Below, in pieces: positions 16,874 to 27,414 of a stretch of DNA of 64,000 bases. The stretch's first letter is position 1. Each line of letters opens with the position of its first letter. The DNA comes from Zygnema cylindricum (Eukaryota > Streptophyta > Zygnematophyceae > Zygnematales > Zygnemataceae), in assembly GCA_037447655.1 (NCBI GenBank), contig JBBHKE010001043.1:1-64000 (forward strand), given 5' to 3'. The notes beneath the pieces were generated by a model. It searched no databases. It was not told where the DNA came from and worked only from the letters and a program-made list of their open reading frames with translations. The translations under genes and the position numbers were made by a program.

Positions 16874-17592
16874 TTGTACCCTTCCACCCCTCCCTCTCTC
16901 TCTCCCGCTCCCTCGCCCCCTTTCCCCTTTTTCTGGCATGAAGCTTAAAACGGTTACATTTTCTTAAAACTTTACATTTTCTTAAAAAATGTAGTGTTCT
17001 AAAATGATTCCTTTTCAATGGTCATATTTTCTTACAACAGTATATTTACGTCCTCTTTAGACTGTTTCATTTTCTTAAACCTGTTACATTCTCTTAAAAC
17101 TGTCACATTTTCTTGAAACTGTTACATACTCTTTAACCTGTTTTTTCAGATATTATTACAGAGGAAGCCTCCCGTCGGAGTCTTTCAGATGTACCGGATG
17201 GAACCGCATCGGTTACTGCTACTGTCCCAAGACTTACTGGAACTTTAAAATATACTACTTGTTACGATGCCTACTATAATAGGTATTATGAGTGCAACAG
17301 GAATACGACGTGGTACTGGTGGTCGTATATTTTGATCTCCATTGCCTGTTTCTTTTTCGTTTTCGTTTGCGTCTGTATTTGTATTCGACGTCAACGAAAT
17401 AAAAACGCACTTTTGATACAAAGTGGTGTACCCCCTGCCACTGGATATCCCTACCCTCCTGTTCAATATCCTCAGGGACAATATCCTGGTCAGTATCCGG
17501 TCCCTGGTCAATATCCTCCGGGAACTTATCCTCAATATCCTCCTCCGGAAACGCAAATGCAATCGCAAACTACCGCGACTAATAATAGGTGA
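15585..17592 (+). CDS. Gene B: small single-pass membrane protein with Cys pair and Pro/Tyr-rich tail
   Basis: Exons 15585-15660 (76 nt, donor GTAAGC) and 17150-17592 (acceptor TTTTTTCAG), phase-1 intron, 172 residues. The signal peptide is nearly the same as gene A's (MKRTVAMAVMLLISSLLGAY). The lumenal part has DVPDGTAS and TVPRLTGTLKY in common with A, then two cysteines ten residues apart (TTCYDAYYNRYYEC), a Trp-rich entry to a 20-25 residue helix, RRQRNK and a tail of QYP/PPG repeats. Unlike A and C the tail has no strict PPxY. The start is fixed by the shared exon 1 and the telo-boxes. The 1.49-kb intron has CT-rich tracts and a poly-C run. It is probably expressed at the endomembrane or plasma membrane; function unknown. 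Confidence 0.78.
16841..16873. repeat. Poly-C run (about 33 C) in intron of gene B
   Basis: Uninterrupted C homopolymer within a CT-rich intron segment (about 16230-16590 and 16800-16930). The long frames through it are compositional. Confidence 0.95.
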
Positions 17593-18707
17593 GGTTCGGT
17601 TTCGGGAACGTGAGTGAGAAAGTACTGGAGAAAGTACGAAGGTCTTCCATGAAGGTCGGAAGTATAAGGAGAATATTTTGTGGAGAAATGGTTCATAGAT
17701 TTTTCAAAGGTTTATTTTGGAAATCACACTATAGTTCGGGCTTGAGTGGTTCCATGTTGAAGTAGAAGACGAAAAGAGTAGTTCGGTTCAATTTGTTTTG
17801 GTTTGTGTAATTTATTTTTTTCTCTTTTTCTCTTTTTCTCTTCTCTCTTTTTTATCATCGGTAATTGTGAAGAGAGATTATTAGTGTTGATGACTTTACT
17901 TTATGCTCTAGACATTCTGATGTGACCTTAATGTATTTTTGTTTTTAGAAAGGTCTAATAAGGGCATATTGTCATAATGAAGTATTGGTTATAAATAACC
18001 AATTGACATAAAACAAACACACGATCTTACGCAATGTTTGCGTATTTACTAAAAGTTTGTACAGTATTTTAAATTCGACTTTTTTGAGTATGGATTCAGT
18101 TTCCAGCTTGGCAAAAATGAATGGCTCAGTTGATTCCTCGTATGATAAAAAGACTTTATTTAGAAAGCGTGATGGTATGTCCCATCTGAATACATGGGAA
18201 AGAAAAAAAAAATGTCATGAAAAAGATGTTTTTTTTGTTCGTGGGGCAAAAAATTGAGTAAAAGAGATTGCATGTCTATTGAGAAAAGTCAAAGTTTAGT
18301 TGAGTAAATTTGAGGTGTTACACATGTCACAATTCAATGATTGTAAAGTTTCACGTAATAACATTGAACTGCAAAAACTGAAACAGAAGGCAATTAATAG
18401 AATGCTTTCACCTTTTCGATTGTGCATATTGTTCAATGTTACTTTTCGGTATTTGTTTTTAGTAAGTCAAACTGACATTGCCCGTTGATTTTTTTGAATG
18501 TTCCGAAGAACAGTGTTGCACGACAGTATGTCACGCACACCTAATTTAAAATCAGTATCGCTAAAATAATCACAATTGTGTGTACTTCTTCATGTTAATA
18601 GCTATTCATAGTAAAACACAACATTTCTCATTTTTATTTTTTATTTTTCGCAGTAAGTATTGAATGAAGGTCTAATAATGTTTATCCATACTGTAGTATT
18701 AAATTAG
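17593..18707. other. 3' flank of gene B, no gene seen
   Basis: AT-rich sequence with the likely 3' UTR of gene B. A hairpin module (ttatt-aaaagc-GATGGT...CCATC) occurs at about 18150-18206, matching those at 10730, 18990 and 23270. Confidence 0.4.
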
Positions 18708-18928
18708 TACACCTTCAATCGTCATTAGCGTCAATGTTTTTCTCGCCACTTTAAACATCTTTTCTCCGTACACACTTGTTGGATTTTCAATTTGAGACTG
18801 CCAATCGGAAGCTGATAATGTTACCTTTCAATCGCAGCCGTCAGATCCACAACCCTACAAGTGTGTACAGAGGAAAGATGTTTTAAGTGGCGAAAAAAAC
18901 TTTGACGCTAATAGCGATTCACGGTGTA
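18708..18928. mobile_element. MITE, 221 bp, long terminal inverted repeats
   Basis: The two ends are inverted copies over about 70 bp: CATTAGCGTCAATG...CTTTTCTCCGTACACACTTGT on the left matches ACAAGTGTGTACAGAGG...TTTGACGCTAATAGCG on the right. Outer ends are TACACC and GGTGTA, suggesting a TA target duplication. A second copy of the same length lies at 49270-49490. No transposase. Confidence 0.8.
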
Positions 18929-18984
18929 GTGTAACCATAATGTTTCATTAGCATCATAACCTGAAAACATGAAGAATGATGGCT

Positions 18985-19480
18985 GACTTTATTAAAAAGT
19001 ACGATGGTAGACCATCTGAGTCCATGGTAACAAAAGGAATTAGAACGGCAAAAACTGAAAAACTACATGTCGGGGGAAGAAACAAAAACAATACGCAAGG
19101 CAAAAGCAACGAAAACATGAAAGGATGGCTAGTAAACATAAAACACCCAAAGTAGCAAAATACAACAAACGAAACATCAAAGGAAAGAGCTAACACTTAT
19201 CAACAAAACACCAACATAACTAAAAATCTACGCAAAGCAACCACGTAGGTCCCCGAACCCCGGAGGAGCACGAGGAGGGAGTTCCGGGACACGTCGACAA
19301 TCCATAGTCCCAATAGACGATCCAAGGAGGATAGAAGCCTGTACTCGCTGAAGAGCCACCGATAAACGTTGACGGTAAAAGGAAGTAAGTACTGAAACCA
19401 ACGGGCTCCCAGGTCCCCGCCGCTCGAACGAACGTCGACCACAACCACGGAGGAACTCGTCCAAAGCCACACCCAAACAA
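18985..19480 (-). repeat. Dispersed repeat, second copy with terminal hairpin module
   Basis: Reads on the minus strand towards CCATGGACTCAGATGGTC and a palindromic ACCATC end. Its body (GGTGTGGCTTTGGACGAGTT) aligns loosely with the 10.7-11.1 kb copy. The overlapping frames here are probably fortuitous. Confidence 0.4.
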
Positions 19481-20879
19481 CCAAATATCTCGACCGCCTG
19501 TATTATGTTGTAATTACACCTACTACTGACTCCTTTTTTTAGAAAGAATGTTAAGGGCAAACCGTGATAATAAGACGATATGCAAGATTCAATTTTTGAG
19601 GGATGAGAGATACATTTGTGTAACGAGACAATATGAGATTTTCAAATTTTTATGTCAATTGTTTATAATGCATTCCTATCCCGCGTGAGCTTAAGAAGAG
19701 TTTCGTAAAAAGTATACAGTTAACAAAAGAGAAAAAAGAAAAGAAAAAAAGGTAAAGGGATTTTGAGACCAGTGATAAACCTTGGTAAACCTTTGTCTTA
19801 TCTGATAATGTACAATGTTTTCATACAAAAGTCCATATAAAACACCATTAAAATGATACTAAAGCTCTAAGAAAAAAAAGCATCTTTTTTTGTTTTTACT
19901 TTGTTATCCATTTGCCAAAAACCGATAATTTAGACCAAAAAAAAAGGCCTGTAATCGATCATCAGTTATCAAGGCTTCTCAACACTCATTATTTTTAATC
20001 ATCATTGTTAATTACTCCTGTCTATAACATCTTAGTATTTTCTTCGACTACTATTTATTACTATTGATGGATTTTTATTCATTATTATAATCGATTACAA
20101 TTTATGATTTTACTATTTTTCTCTATATCAATTCATATCATAGTCACAAAAAGCCAAGAAAAAAGGAAAAAAAACCCAAACCACAATCCGACAGTCGTTA
20201 GTTCCTTTTGGGAAAAAAACATAACAGAAATAAACAAACATTCGTTGTAAAACTTGAGAACTTTTCGAACTAAAAACATTATTTTGGTGGAAAACAAAAC
20301 CAGCTCTACTTCTTCAACCGAAGCGAGTAATAAATTTATCTTATGAACCTTTGCAATTCATTAATCCCCATTTCATTCACTAGTTCACCTTTTTTCATTT
20401 TTTCATCACTAATCTCCCTTTTTCATAATCTTTTCTATCTAAAATTTCCCCTTTTTCTTCACTTTTTTTTGACTCCAATTCTCTCTTTTCATATTTGCCG
20501 CGAATGTTTGTGTTTTGTTTCTCTTTACATTTAATACAAAAACTAAAACTAACAAAAAAATCTAAAACCTAAACTAAAACTAAAACCTAAACTAAAACTA
20601 AAACCCAAACTAGAACCAATACCAGAAGGAAAACTGCAAAAAACCTCGAGAAACGTCGAACTTGTAAAGCATCAAACTCTTTTTACAAACGTAAAACCTT
20701 TAGAAAAAAAACCACTTTAACCAAAGGTCTAGAAATGTGATTTTAAAAACTCAAAAAATTCCCAAACTGTCTTTTAAAACTTTTGCTTAAACTAAAACCT
20801 CAAAAAATGTCAATTATACACATTTTCGCTAAAAAAAAAGACGTCGTCTTATTTCGTCTTAATCAAAAAAAACAAAAAC
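19481..20879. other. AT-rich intergenic sequence, no gene seen
   Basis: Contains a telomere-like degenerate array at about 20540-20615 made of CTAAAACCTAAA/CTAAAACTAAAA units, just downstream of gene C. Nothing else was recognised. Confidence 0.5.
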
Positions 20880-21570
20880 CTACCTAATAACGGTCACATT
20901 AGGTTGGGGTTCAGGAGTAGGATATTGAGGAGGATATTGAGGAAATTGTGAAGGATATCGGGGAGGAGGGTAAGGAAGAGGGGGAGGAGGAGGCGGAGGA
21001 GGGAGAGGAGGATAAGGGTAAGTACTACTAGGAGGAATGACTCCTTGGTCTATAAGCGATTGTTTATATAATCGTCTTCGTAAACAAACCGAAATAATTA
21101 CGATAAAGAAAAATACGATACACGCGACAAATAACAAATACGTCCACCAACTTAATTCGTACGTTTCAGCTTCACAAGAAATACGGTTTCCAAATTCGTC
21201 GTAACAACTCGCTATATATTTTTGGTTTCCGTACAAGTTAGAAATTTCCTGCGAAGTTTCCGCGGGTTCGTCCGACGCATATTTTCGGGTTCCGTACAAG
21301 TTGGACATTTCCGTCGGAGGTTGGACCGGTTCGTACGCTGTTTTGTCGTTTTCTAAAAGAATTCGACCGGGATCGAGTTTTGTCTCTTCTCCCGCGTCTG
21401 AGGGACGAAATTGGGAATAAAAAAAGAAAGGGAAAAGAGAAACAAAATGAAAAAAGAAGAGAGAGAGAGGGAGAGAGGGAGAGAGGGAGAGAGGGAGAGA
21501 GGGAGAGAGGGAGAGAGAGGGAGAGGGGGAGGGGGGGAGCGAGAGAGAGAGGGAGAGGGAGAGAGAGAGA

Positions 21571-21639
<69 letters not shown>

Positions 21640-21733
21640 TGAGTCAATGACACTCACCAGTCTGACGACGAGCATATGCTCCGTATAATAGTTGCAGCCA
21701 CAGCAGTAGCGCCATGGCTGCCCTTCGCTTCAT
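20880..21733 (-). CDS. Gene C: small single-pass membrane protein with duplicated SNLYG motif and PPxY tail
   Basis: Exons 21658-21733 (76 nt, donor GTGAGT) and 20880-21397 (acceptor CCCTCAG), phase-1 intron of 260 bp, 197 residues. Signal peptide MKRRAAMALLLWLQLLYGAY. The lumenal part is longer than in A and B and carries an internal repeat (MSNLYGTRKYAS and ISNLYGNQKYIAS) before the cysteine pair (SCYDEFGNRISC). A helix follows, then LRRRLYKQSL and a tail with an eight-proline run, PPRY and PPQY motifs, ending NVTVIR. Gene order, exon structure and tail chemistry place it in the A/B family, at greater distance. The intron is mostly (TC)n on the coding strand. Confidence 0.75.
21440..21636. 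repeat. (GA)n/(GAGGGA)n microsatellite filling the intron of gene C
   Basis: About 200 bp of GA and GAGGGA units; (TC)n in the transcript. It generates long arginine/glutamate or serine/leucine frames that are not coding. Confidence 0.95.
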
Positions 21734-21750
21734 GGCCTCGCAGCGACTGC

Positions 21751-21759
21751 AAACCCTAA
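21751..21759 (-). promoter_or_regulatory. Telo-box 17 bp before gene C start
   Basis: AAACCCTAA, reading TTAGGGTTT towards the ATG at 21733. Confidence 0.6.
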
Positions 21760-21902
21760 ACCTGGCGCGTCTCCGCACTCCTGCACTGCACTTGGCTTTT
21801 TCTTCTGTATGCGAAATCCGGCGTCCAATCCAACGGAACTTGGAACCTCCGCGAAACCAAAATTTAATATGGCATCCTACTGTAGTAGGGATGCCGAAAC
21901 GT

Positions 21903-21952
21903 CTGGTACTGTACTGTAATGTATTGTACTGTACTGTACTGTACTGTACTTT
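21903..21952. repeat. (TACTG)n repeat upstream of gene C
   Basis: Eight or so TGTAC/TACTG units, about 170-220 bp before the ATG, matching the position of the array before gene A. Confidence 0.8.
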
Positions 21953-22563
21953 CAGGCCGTACATTAAACACCAGGTAAGGAATGATGTCAAAGGTGTACA
22001 TGTTGTGATGTGGTTTTGAATCATGTCACAATTTTGTACGACTGTACGGTTTTGTTTGGGGTCCGGATGGAAAAGTGACCGCAAGGGTATGTCAGGATTG
22101 CGTAAGGACATAGAAGTGTGTTTGAGTGAATTTGCTTTGACACGTGGATGGAATGACGGGCATTAAGCCAATAGCCACGGGGGAAACGAGGAGCTTCGTT
22201 TTGAAGGTGATGTGACATCGTGTCCGACGTGGCATACGTTTTGGACTCACACGCGTGGTGGAAGCACCCCCTTGATGTAATTGGTCGGCCGTTTTGGAGC
22301 TTTCCTCGAGAACGTTCTCACGTTGTGCGTACAACTGTGTACCAGATTTGAATGAGTCCAAAGGAACCGCGACCACGCACGCTGCACCAATGAAATGGCT
22401 ATGTTTGTGGTCACTGTTTTTTCCACCGGTACGGCGGAGCGAATCTTATGTTTTGGTGCTACAAAAGAGCGGTGAAAATGGCACGTATGACAAACGTGCT
22501 GTTTTCTGACAACTGTACCGTCAGGTCTAAGGATAGGGTTACTTACATCGGAAAACTGTACAG

Positions 22564-22764
22564 TACACCGCCAATCGCTATTAGAGTCAAGGATTAAATA
22601 GCGTCAAAAAAAAATTAGCGTTATTGATTCTAATTTAGTACCTGAGACGTGGCAGATTATGGTCCACCTACTTAAATAGCGTTATTAATTGTATTTCAGG
22701 TTTATTTTTTTGAAAAAAGGGCACCGAATTGGCGTTATATACTCTAATAGCGATTGGCGGTGTA
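22564..22764. mobile_element. MITE, 201 bp, perfect 24-bp terminal inverted repeats
   Basis: Ends begin TACACCGCCAATCGCTATTA and finish with its exact inverted complement. It belongs to the same broad TACACCG family as 18708-18928 and 23825-24444 but has a different interior. Probable TA target site. Confidence 0.85.
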
Positions 22765-23264
22765 GTATACGGACAGCATTACTGGCTATAACATTTAGGA
22801 CCTGGTTAAATCCGGTAATGTCTTTAAAGTTACGTCAACGTGTCTTGATCTGATTGGTTTTCACTAGTCAGGGATTTAAAATCGTGAAAGATTTTAAATA
22901 CCGACCAATTTCAATGTGAAATCTATACTTGCGTACTATATCGCTGTACGAATAATGCGTACTATGTCATTGCACCACTGGAACCTTTTTTTCGCAGACG
23001 CTCTGTCGTTTTTAGCGCCTGCTTTTCCCAGCCTTTGTTTTTTTCGAAACGAAAACTCGAACCGCGGGAAACCACGAAGTTGAACATATCTTCCGGCAAA
23101 GACTATCTGCTGGACTTTGATGGATTCGTGTCCACCTTGTCTGAAGGCACGTGGCCTTTGCGTCGTGTTGGAAATTTTGTGGTACAGTGCGAGTCCACAT
23201 TATCCAGGTGTAGCGACTACACGTTCTGTGATGGAGTACTCACGTAAAGAAAGAAGAAAGAAAG

Positions 23265-23310
23265 ATTTTATTATGAAAAACGCGATGGTCAAACCATCAA
23301 AGTACAAAAC
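23265..23310 (+). repeat. GATGGT...ACCATC hairpin module
   Basis: TTTTATTATGAAAAACGCGA followed by TGGTCAAACCATC; the same module is seen near 18150, 18990 and (inverted) 10730. Confidence 0.45.
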
Positions 23311-23334
23311 GTGATTGAAAAGGAAAATTGTTCA

Positions 23335-23428
23335 CTACGCCGCGAATAGTGATTAGAGTAAAGAAATAATTAGAGTAAAAAAATGGAAAAAAATAATTAG
23401 AGTTATTAACTCTATTTTGGGTAATCAA
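23335..23428. mobile_element. Left end of a TACACCG-type MITE, truncated
   Basis: Opens ACTACGCCGCGAATAGTGAT and carries the repeated ATTAGAGTAA segment of the 23825-24444 element; it stops where the hAT-like element begins. Confidence 0.45.
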
Positions 23429-23826
23429 TAGTGTTGGGTATCGAGGACCTTTTGCCGATATTCGATATATATCGAATTTCAGGTACCCGATAATCGATAT
23501 ATCGCTTCGATTTATCGAAAACCAAATCATCGCGATATATCGCCGATATATCGTATCGTCAATATATCGAACCATAAAAAAATTAGAAAAAAACATTTTT
23601 CCCCCCCCCCCCCCCTTGGGGCGGGGGGGGGGGGGGGGGGGGGGGGGGCGCAAATATCCGTACGATTTTCCGTACACTGACTGTACGGACACCCATTTTT
23701 TGCGATATATATCGCGAAAATCTATGTTGGTGCCGGTACGATATATCGAGGAATCTGCTCGATCGATATTTTATTTATCGAATATCGAAATTATCGCGAT
23801 ATGAATTTACCCAATACCCAACACTA
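23429..23826. mobile_element. hAT-like non-autonomous element, 398 bp, CGATATATCG-rich
   Basis: Ends TAGTGTTGGGTATCG and ATACCCAACACTA are inverted repeats. The interior is dominated by CGATAT/ATATCG palindromes and carries a C15 run followed by a run of about 28 G (23601-23648). It shares terminal sequence with elements at 25549, 36432-37560 and the end at 50437. Confidence 0.65.
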
Positions 23827-24444
23827 CACCGCAAATCGTAATTAGAGTAATGAAAAAATTAGAGTAAAAAAACCAAAAAAACAATTAGAGTAATTGACGC
23901 TAATTTATGTGATAGAGCTTTTTCAACTATGAAATTTACTCTAGTTTATTTAGTTATTCTATATTGGGTTATGTCAGCGATAATTATGTGCGCGATAGTT
24001 ATGAACACTAAATTACGTAGACGTACAAAATGTGTCAGTCCGGTATAGTATTGACTTCATTATGACGCTAATAATATTTTTCGCGTTCAATGTCAGTTAA
24101 TGTTCACACTGACGACGATGCTGTCGACGGACGAAAGTTATGCGAACGGCTTTTTTTCAATGTGATTGATTTTTTTGTTTAGTGCGATTTCACGTGCGAG
24201 CGCGATTCTATTAAATCATTATTTGTACCTTTTTACTTATAAAAGTACAATTGTGCAATGTTAGACGTCGTCCGTACTCCACACTATTTAAAATAACTTA
24301 TATTATAATATTTTACGCTAATTAAACCCCACATAAATTAGAATAATGAAACAATTAGAATCGATTACTCTATTTGATGTGATAGAGTCGAAATTTCGAG
24401 CGACCGAATTAGAGTAATTTACTCTAATTACGATTCGCGGTGTA
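23825..24444. mobile_element. TACACCG-type non-autonomous DNA element, 620 bp
   Basis: Opens TACACCGCAAATCGTAATTA and closes TAATTACGATTCGCGGTGTA, near-perfect inverted ends of about 25 bp. The subterminal ATTAGAGTAA motif is repeated. No protein motif. Confidence 0.75.
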
Positions 24445-24538
24445 GTAATCAACCCTTTTCAAAAAAAAAAGTACTCTAATTTATCAATAACTCTAAGGAT
24501 GAAGTTCCATCATACGTTTCTGTAATTGTACAGCAAAC

Positions 24539-24697
24539 TCACAGACCGGGTCGATTGAGTCGATGTTCCATCACGTAGAGTCTGTAAGCCACGTGTTTTA
24601 AATTAACTGGCGCCACGCAAGCTACGATCCGATAGTGAATATCTTTCAAATTTTTAGCACCGACAATCTTAACTTCAAATTTCGACTTGCGTACCAT
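24539..24697 (-). CDS. Small open reading frame of unknown function, preceded by a TATA box
   Basis: ATG at 24697; 52 residues beginning MVRKSKFEVKIVGAKNLKD, mostly beta-prone and basic, ending RPGL and TGA; a GT after CCCG could be a donor. A consensus TATA box lies 33 bp upstream. The first 20 residues vaguely resemble the first strand of a C2 domain, but that is weak. It may be chance or a first exon. Confidence 0.22.
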   Translation of the reverse strand: MVRKSKFEVKIVGAKNLKDIHYRIVACVAPVNLKHVAYRLYVMEHRLNRPGL

Positions 24698-24729
24698 GTA
24701 CCTACGTACGAAGTAATCATACAACAAAA

Positions 24730-24737
24730 CTTTTATA
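24730..24737 (-). promoter_or_regulatory. TATA box (TATAAAAG)
   Basis: Reads TATAAAAG towards the small frame at 24539-24697. The spacing would place a start of transcription close to the ATG. Confidence 0.3.
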
Positions 24738-25548
24738 CTTTTTGTAGACGCCGGCTCGTTTTTTAGGGTTTCAGTTTTCGAACATAACGAAAGTCCTTTG
24801 AGAGAAATAGTGTGACGAACAAAAGATACTGAAAATTGCGTGACGAGGGAATGTTACAAAATTTCGTTTTTATTTTCGGTTGTATTTTGGAAAGCGCGTG
24901 TCATGTGCAAATCTTAAGATTTTTCGTTGGTTTTCCATCATGACACGTAGCTTAATCGTCCAACGTGTCATAATTTTTCTTTTTGTATTTGCCAACCCGC
25001 CTCCTCGAGGTGCCTTCCTCGAGGTGGGCTGACAGTTAAAAAATAAAATGAAGCGAAGTCCTCGCAGATGAAGATCCGACGGCTAGTGTTACCTCTAAGA
25101 CCTTCAAAGAGTATCGGCAAGATTATGTGTAATGTTGTTTTTCGTATAAAAACAAAATAGGTTGTATGATTTGGTACGGAGGGTCGCAGATTTTTGTAAT
25201 CTACGCCACTTTTAGCCTGATGGAACGTCACCCTAAGTTGGGGCGTAAATTTGGGGCTGAATATATCTACAGTAAATTAGATACATGTACAGAATTTGAC
25301 AAAAAGTACAATTTCACGTCATCATGACGTTTGCACTACGCGGTTTGTTAAAACACAGTTACATAATAACGGCCTATATTAAATCATTATTTGTACTATT
25401 TTACTTAATAAAGTACAATTTTGCATCGATCAGACATCGACCGTACGCCACACTATTTAAAACGACACTCTATTAGAGTTATTAACGCTCATTCAAAAAG
25501 TACCTTAAACAATGTAAAGAATAATTTAGAATAGTGCACTCTATTTAT

Positions 25549-25740
25549 TAGTGTTGTGTATCGGTAAGGATTGGACAATAACCGATATGGACCTTTTTAC
25601 GAGTACGCGATAATCGATATATTGGTACGATATATCGTTATCGGTGTTATCGCCGATAAATAACCGATATTTATCGGTATTTATCGGCGATGACACCGAT
25701 ATTGATAACTATCGGCGATATATGTACGGACCGCACAGAT
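25549..25740. mobile_element. hAT-like element, left part
   Basis: Starts TAGTGTTGTGTATCGG and continues with ATCGGTGTTATCGCCGATAA-type palindromes; I find no matching right end nearby. Confidence 0.5.
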
Positions 25741-26079
25741 AAATGTACGTGCAGTACACTCAACTGTACGTCATATTCCTCGGACGCGCCGCGGACCCCC
25801 TTCCCCTAGATTTATGTAAAAAATCACGATTTTTCCTTGATTATTTATTATTAAGGGGGTTTTACTTGGGTTCCATGTTCCCATACCCTTCCTCAATGTC
25901 CTCTTGACTGGTAGTTACGCCCATAGATGTCGAATTCGTACGGATTTGGACTTTTCTGTTAGAATTACGTAATATTCGTCGATTTATACTTTTCGTAAAA
26001 TTCGTATAGATTTCTCTATACGGAAATGTACGAAAATGTACGAAAAGCGAAATACTACAAAATCCTTAAAAAATCTTTA

Positions 26080-26370
26080 AAATTACGAACAACTAACATA
26101 AATGTACAAAATTATACGGAAAGTGTACCCTACAAACCTAATAATACGACAAATCTTTGTCAACCGTACTGAAATATATAGGAACGTACGGCAATGTACC
26201 CTATAAACCCTAGGTTCCCCCCTTATAACAACCCTAAGTAGTACGGATATATACATTTATTTCACGTAAATATAAGAAAAATGTAGCGCAGCTGTAATGA
26301 AATATACAAAAATGTACGGCAATGTATCCTCCAAACCCTAAAATTAATATCCCTAACAAGTACGGAAAAT
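26080..26370. repeat. Degenerate direct repeats with GTACGGCAATGTA and AAACCCTA
   Basis: Two clear units (about 26170-26250 and 26300-26375) contain GTACGGCAATGTAYCCT, a telo-box-like AAACCCTA and a closing AAGTAGTACGG or AACAAGTACGG; a third weaker unit precedes them. Confidence 0.45.
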
Positions 26371-26387
26371 ACGACCACTGTACTTTC

Positions 26388-27254
26388 ATAAGAAAGTAAT
26401 AGAGAAAGAACGAGGGGCAAGAGGATAGAGAGGGGTAACCAATAACATTCAATTTAAGTAAACGTGATGTCTCTTAATAAAAACGTAAAAAAATGATTCT
26501 TAGTGCTAGCTATAAAATAAAGAAAAATGAAATAAAATAACGTATAACTTTTTTCAAAGACGAAGTAAGAGTTTTCACAATAATAACAGAAACAGCAGCA
26601 ACAACAACAACAACAAATGTAACAGTTACAGCGAGTCAGACGTCAAATTTTAAGCAATAAATATACGAATCTCCATACGAGACATCATTTATTCCTTCAA
26701 ATTTTCTTCACTCACATATCTACAAGTAAAAATCATTCAATTTCAAACCACCAAAAAAATCACCAAAAGAGTTTTTCCACATTATTGGTCCTTAATGTTC
26801 CTTCCTCTAACTAATTATCTAAGTTTTAAAAACAAAATAACTCCTAAAATGTAATAGTAATGGAGCCAAAGCAAGAGAAACAGAGTAAGATAAATATAAG
26901 TGCCAACGAAAAGGAAGCGAGTTGAAAATTAAAAAACATCATAAACATTATCGGTCTGTCAAATGGAAAAACAAGAGCCAAAATGTTTAGGTGCGTGTCA
27001 ATCCAAGGAAGAAACGAGAAGAAAATAAACATAGACCAAGGGAGCATACAGAGCAATAACAGAAAAAGGACATCGTGAGATTGATGAAGAAAATGTAAGA
27101 GAGACAAGACGGAGAACAAAATCGGAGAGGGAGAGGGAGAGAGATAAGGAGAGAGACAGGCGAAAAAGAGATGCATACGGAAAGGCAGACGAGCGTATGC
27201 CTCGAGAAGGCTTGAGATCAACCGCAACACAGCCATGGCTACAGTTGGTTTCAT
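26388..27254 (-). pseudogene. Gene D: truncated copy of the A/B family (exon 1 and intron only)
   Basis: Exon 1 is intact in length (27179-27254, 76 nt, MKPTVAMAVLRLISSLLEAY, donor GTATGC). The adjoining 790 bp match gene A's intron closely (for example GGGGTAACCAATAACATTCA at 12796 and 26433). The copy ends near 26388 inside the intron: no second exon with the cysteine pair, helix or tail is present. Replacements in the signal peptide (R to P, L to R, G to E) also suggest relaxed constraint. It is a partial segmental duplicate and could at most express a secretory leader. Confidence 0.75.
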
Positions 27255-27412
27255 GGCTGCCGCAGCAAACCCTAATCAGCAAACCCTAACAACTTCTCCG
27301 TGTTCGTGCCAGATGTTGACGACAGGAATACAAGCAATAAACTTTGTACCTTTGTAACTTTGTAGCGAAGTAACTTTGCTTTTTAGTGAAGATTTTCCGT
27401 ACTATTTTTCAT
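27255..27412 (-). promoter_or_regulatory. Copy of the gene B promoter upstream of pseudogene D
   Basis: Two telo-boxes (27267-27275, 27281-27289) precede the ATG as in gene B, and the segment about 27335-27412 matches gene B's 15416-15510 in inverted order (AACTTTGTACCTTTGTAACT, then AGCGAAGTAACTTTG). Confidence 0.65.
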
Positions 27413-27414
27413 AC

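Noticed and set aside
21238-21688. Long frames on both strands rich in Ser/Leu or Arg/Glu
   Set aside because: They translate the (GA)n microsatellite in the intron of gene C.
13649-27289. AAACCCTAA copies taken as interstitial telomere remnants
   Set aside because: They occur singly or in pairs at fixed distances from start codons, not as arrays.
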